Origin: Buttiauxella massiliensis
GTDB lineage: Bacteria > Pseudomonadota > Gammaproteobacteria > Enterobacterales > Enterobacteriaceae
Assembly (NCBI RefSeq): GCF_902500225.1
Contig: NZ_LR722660.1
Coordinates: 62,001-126,000, forward strand
Direction: 5' to 3'
DNA: 64,000 nucleotides
Part shown: piece by piece, positions 61,368-64,000 of the stretch
How positions within the stretch are numbered: position 1 is the stretch's first letter
How the letters are laid out: each line of letters starts with the position of its first letter
Translations under genes and position numbers: made by a program
Notes under the pieces: generated by a model
The model's database searches: none
What the model was told of the DNA's origin: nothing
Seen by the model: only the letters and a program-made list of their open reading frames with translations

Positions 61368-62354
61368 TTAATACATTGGCGTTAATGTTAGTGGTGGTTC
61401 ACGTAGAACCCGAACCTGCTCTGTAAAAGTCGCAGTTTGTGTTCTCCAGTAATCTTCGTCGGTAAGCCACGGAAAATTTCTGGGGAAGGCAGGGTCATCC
61501 CAGCGTCGAATTATCCACGCGAGATAATAAACCATACGCATTGCTCGTAAAGGTTCTATGAGTGCAATTTCGTCTGATTCAAAGGGGGTAAACTCTTCAT
61601 ATGCTTCGACAATCATTTCCAGCTGCATTCTCTGCTCGGCTTTGTCACCATTCAGAAGCATCCAGATATCCTGAATTGCCGGGCCATTACGTGCATCGTC
61701 CAGATCGACAAACAATGGGCCATCGCGCCAGAGAATATTCCCCGGATGGCAGTCGCCATGTAATCGTAGTGCCTGAAAATCTTCATGCCAGTGGAGTTTC
61801 ACTTCCGCGATTAGCGCATCAGTTGCTTTGAGAAAGTTTTTCTTGAGAGCTGCCGGAATCAGATTTGTATGCTCAAACAGTTCACGTGGCTCAAACAAAT
61901 ACTCATTTAAGCCAATATCAGGACGAGCGGAAAATTGCTTACGACGCCCGGTTTGATGAATACGACCAAGGTAACGACCCACCCACTCCATCTGATCAAG
62001 GTTATCTGTTTCGTATTGTCGCCCACCTAAACTAGGAAACACTGCGTACATAAAACCTTGGTGGCGTAGCAATGTTTGGCCGTTGAAATGCAATGGCGCC
62101 GCGACTGGAACATCGTCTGCTTGCAGCTCAAGGGAAAACTGATGTTCTTCTTCTATTTGTTCTGGGGACCAGCGATGGGGGCGATAAAACTTCACCACAT
62201 AACGTTTACGATCCTCGTCCTGAAACTGATAGACGCGGTTCTCAAAACTGTTTAATGGCGTCAAGCCGGAATCCACCCGTATACCCTGTTCGAAAAGGGC
62301 ATCCATGATGGTATCCGGATGTAGTGTTTGAAAATTGAAAGCGCTGTCTGTCAT
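61368..62354 (-). CDS. srkA: Stress response kinase A
   Basis: Serine/threonine kinase with aminoglycoside-phosphotransferase-like fold, reported in E. coli to protect against stress-induced death and to respond to Cpx. From ATG 62354 it has 328 residues, the E. coli length. Lys in [10 protein letters not shown], catalytic loop [14 protein letters not shown] (about residues 196-209) and metal motif [11 protein letters not shown] are present. First gene of srkA-dsbA. Also called rdoA or yihE. Confidence 0.96.
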   Translation of the reverse strand: MTDSAFNFQTLHPDTIMDALFEQGIRVDSGLTPLNSFENRVYQFQDEDRKRYVVKFYRPHRWSPEQIEEEHQFSLELQADDVPVAAPLHFNGQTLLRHQGFMYAVFPSLGGRQYETDNLDQMEWVGRYLGRIHQTGRRKQFSARPDIGLNEYLFEPRELFEHTNLIPAALKKNFLKATDALIAEVKLHWHEDFQALRLHGDCHPGNILWRDGPLFVDLDDARNGPAIQDIWMLLNGDKAEQRMQLEMIVEAYEEFTPFESDEIALIEPLRAMRMVYYLAWIIRRWDDPAFPRNFPWLTDEDYWRTQTATFTEQVRVLREPPLTLTPMY

Positions 62355-62430
62355 CCAGCCAACCAACTGTAAATGCGAATAGTTGAGGATAACATTTCGC
62401 AGCCATTTAGGTGGGCTGGCTTACAAGCTT

Positions 62431-62700
62431 TTACTCTTTAATTACGCCGCGAGCACGCAGCAATGCTGTCTTAAAATCTTCTTCGTAGTCTTTCTGAATG
62501 CCAGGAATAACAGCATCTTTCGAAGAATCGCGCATTTTCAGATGATAGATAAGCACATCATCAGTGAGATCGGTTAATTCACCGGTATAACCTGACTCTT
62601 TGCTGAGTTTCTGCAAAAATTGAATCAAGTTGAGATCCGGCTCTTTCTGCCATGCGGGCTGAAGTAGCTCGAGCAGTTCGTTAAGGCGTTTACATTTCAT
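62431..62700 (-). CDS. yihD: YihD family protein (DUF1040)
   Basis: An 89-residue protein of unknown function, conserved in enterobacteria, with the same length as E. coli YihD. It opens [25 protein letters not shown] and ends [19 protein letters not shown]; no signal peptide or membrane segment. It lies upstream of srkA on the same strand and is divergent from mobA; in E. coli it can be transcribed with srkA-dsbA. Confidence 0.95.
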   Translation of the reverse strand: MKCKRLNELLELLQPAWQKEPDLNLIQFLQKLSKESGYTGELTDLTDDVLIYHLKMRDSSKDAVIPGIQKDYEEDFKTALLRARGVIKE

Positions 62701-62772
62701 GATTGTGCTCCATTCACATGAGAGATGTCACACGTTAGCAGGCTCAAACCCACATTAAAAGAGGCGATATAG

Positions 62773-63354
62773 GTGAGATGTTTAACAGAAGTTACTGGTG
62801 TGGTGTTGGCAGGTGGAAGAGCAACAAGGATGGGCGGTCAGGATAAGGGGCTCATAAACCTTAATGGCCAACCACTGTTTGAACACGTCATCAGTAAGCT
62901 AGCGCCTCAGGTGGGTAATGTGGTGATCAGTGCTAACAGGAATATTGAAATGTATCAGTCTTTTGGGGTTAATGTCCTGAGTGATACGCTACCTGATTAT
63001 CCAGGTCCACTGGCAGGAATCTTGTCTGCAATACAGCATCTGAGTGATGAATGGTTTCTGTTCTGCCCTTGCGATACGCCTAATATCCCGGACGATCTGG
63101 CATATAGACTGTGGATGCAAAAAGGTGAATCCAATGCAGTATGGGTGAACGATGGCGAGCGAGATCATCCAACCATTGCACTTATACACCGCAAGTTAGT
63201 CACAGATCTTGAGCAATATTTGGCTGCTGGCGAGCGCAGAGTGATGATTTTTCTGCGTGAAGTGGGCGGGAAACCTGTGCTGTTTGCGAATCAGATGCAA
63301 AACTTCATCAACGTAAATACACCTGAAGATCTCATGCAATGGGAGAAACAATAG
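62773..63354 (+). CDS. mobA: Molybdenum cofactor guanylyltransferase MobA
   Basis: Adds GMP to Mo-molybdopterin to form the guanine dinucleotide cofactor. 193 residues with LAGGRATRMGGQDKG (GTP-binding, about residues 12-26), DYPGPLAGILS and CPCDTP (metal/nucleotide site). The start is GTG at 62773, with GAGG 8 bases upstream; it gives the same N-terminal spacing to TGVVLAGG as E. coli MobA. Directly followed by mobB. Confidence 0.97.
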   Translation: MRCLTEVTGVVLAGGRATRMGGQDKGLINLNGQPLFEHVISKLAPQVGNVVISANRNIEMYQSFGVNVLSDTLPDYPGPLAGILSAIQHLSDEWFLFCPCDTPNIPDDLAYRLWMQKGESNAVWVNDGERDHPTIALIHRKLVTDLEQYLAAGERRVMIFLREVGGKPVLFANQMQNFINVNTPEDLMQWEKQ

Positions 63355-63858
63355 ATGCTGCCATTGTTAGCATTTGCAGCTTGTAGTGGGACGGGAAAAA
63401 CGACGCTGTTGAAGCGGGTGATTCCTTTACTGAACGAACGAGGCATTCGTCCTGGGCTTATTAAGCATACGCATCACGATATGGATGTAGATAAACCGGG
63501 GAAAGATAGCTACGAGCTACGCAAAGCAGGAGCGGCACAAACCATCGTCGCCAGCCAAAAACGCTGGGCTCTCATGACTGAAACACCGGACGAAAATGAG
63601 TTAGATCTTTACTACCTCGCCAGCCGAATGGATGAGTCATCACTGGATTTGATATTGGTCGAGGGTTTTAAGTACGAATCAGTACCCAAGATACTGCTCT
63701 ATAGAGAGGGCACTTCTCTGAATGCTGGCGATTTAGTGATCGATAGCCATGTCATTGCCATCGCCAGTGATGTAAATCTGAACATATCACTCCCTATCCT
63801 GGACATTAATCACCCTGAACAAGTCGCTGATTTCATTATTAACTGGTTGAAAAAATAG
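63355..63858 (+). CDS. mobB: Molybdopterin-guanine dinucleotide biosynthesis protein MobB
   Basis: GTP-binding partner of MobA; not strictly required for cofactor synthesis in E. coli. 167 residues (E. coli 175). P-loop AACSGTGKTTLLK (about residues 8-20), then LIKHTHHDMDVDKPGKDSYELRKAGAAQ, the invariant family core. The ATG follows the mobA stop immediately (TAGATG), so translation is coupled. The C-terminus (FIINWLKK) is a few residues short of E. coli's. Confidence 0.97.
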   Translation: MLPLLAFAACSGTGKTTLLKRVIPLLNERGIRPGLIKHTHHDMDVDKPGKDSYELRKAGAAQTIVASQKRWALMTETPDENELDLYYLASRMDESSLDLILVEGFKYESVPKILLYREGTSLNAGDLVIDSHVIAIASDVNLNISLPILDINHPEQVADFIINWLKK

Positions 63859-63911
63859 AAATTTAAGAAAAAACTGAGAAAGGAGGCAAGGATTTCATAA
63901 ATCGCAGACAG

Positions 63912-63940
63912 CAAAAAGCCCTGTACGTCAGTACAGGGCT
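63912..63940 (-). terminator. Terminator for a minus-strand unit beyond the window end
   Basis: GCCCTGTAC-GTCA-GTACAGGGC stem (63918-63939); on the minus strand it is followed by TTTTT, on the plus strand by TTGTATT. It therefore best fits transcription entering from beyond 64000. In E. coli the gene cluster next to mobB on that side is the rRNA operon rrnA. Confidence 0.7.
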
Positions 63941-63965
63941 TGTATTCGTATCATCCTGATACTCA

Positions 63966-63991
63966 CCCCTCCGGGGCCGTCGCAAGCGACG
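63966..63991. repeat. Two short G/C hairpins at the window end
   Basis: CCCC-TCC-GGGG (63966-63976) and CGTCGC-AA-GCGACG (63978-63991) stand back to back. They may belong to the 3' end of the incoming minus-strand transcript; not enough is visible to say more. Confidence 0.45.
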
Positions 63992-64000
63992 TGCAACATT

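Overview
The window is a stretch of chromosome from a gamma-proteobacterium of the Enterobacteriaceae. Nearly every gene has a close Escherichia coli counterpart in length and motif, and long runs keep the E. coli order. It is not E. coli or Salmonella. Its lipopolysaccharide (LPS) core cluster is of the Klebsiella/Serratia kind: wabG, wabH, a WabN-like deacetylase and waaE, with no waaP or waaY kinase visible. The yibD position holds two other glycosyltransferase genes. I cannot name the genus. No tRNA, rRNA, insertion sequence, prophage or CRISPR array is present in the window.

Positions 1-8700 hold the start of yibN (divergent), then gpmI-envC-yibQ, a two-gene glycosyltransferase pair, and the threonine degradation pair kbl-tdh on the other strand. 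Positions 8900-23200 are the LPS core region. hldD-waaF-waaC make and add the inner heptoses. An AT-rich block follows, with a GT9 enzyme, a GT42/DUF115-like protein and the O-antigen ligase waaL. The WabN-like deacetylase lies on the minus strand, facing waaL. The waaQ-wabG-wabH-GT2 operon ends at a clear terminator, and waaA-waaE-coaD follow.

Positions 23200-43700 are conserved housekeeping genes in E. coli order: mutM-rpmG-rpmB-radC, coaBC-dut-slmA, rph-pyrE with its attenuator, yicC, yicG, ligB, gmk-rpoZ-spoT-trmH-recG, gltS, xanP and yicH. At about 43.7 kb the order jumps. yicH is followed directly by fabY-dtd-yihY-yihX-bipA, glnA-glnL-glnG, hemN-yihI, csrC, engB, spf, polA, yihG, dsbA-srkA, yihD and mobA-mobB. 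In E. coli this second block lies on the far side of oriC in the opposite orientation, so the junction looks like one end of an inversion spanning the origin.

Regulatory elements are well preserved. They include NtrC sites and a sigma-54 promoter at glnA, an NtrC site over the glnL promoter, the rph-pyrE attenuator, a perfect PurR-like palindrome before xanP, and DnaA boxes with clustered GATC sites upstream of polA. The small RNAs CsrC and Spot 42 flank engB. A 44-codon membrane-protein reading frame fits tightly between yihI and hemN. I found no wholly new system. The least explained parts are the glycosyltransferase pair at 4.3-6.4 kb, the AT-rich core-LPS block, the inverted deacetylase and the small yihI-hemN frame.
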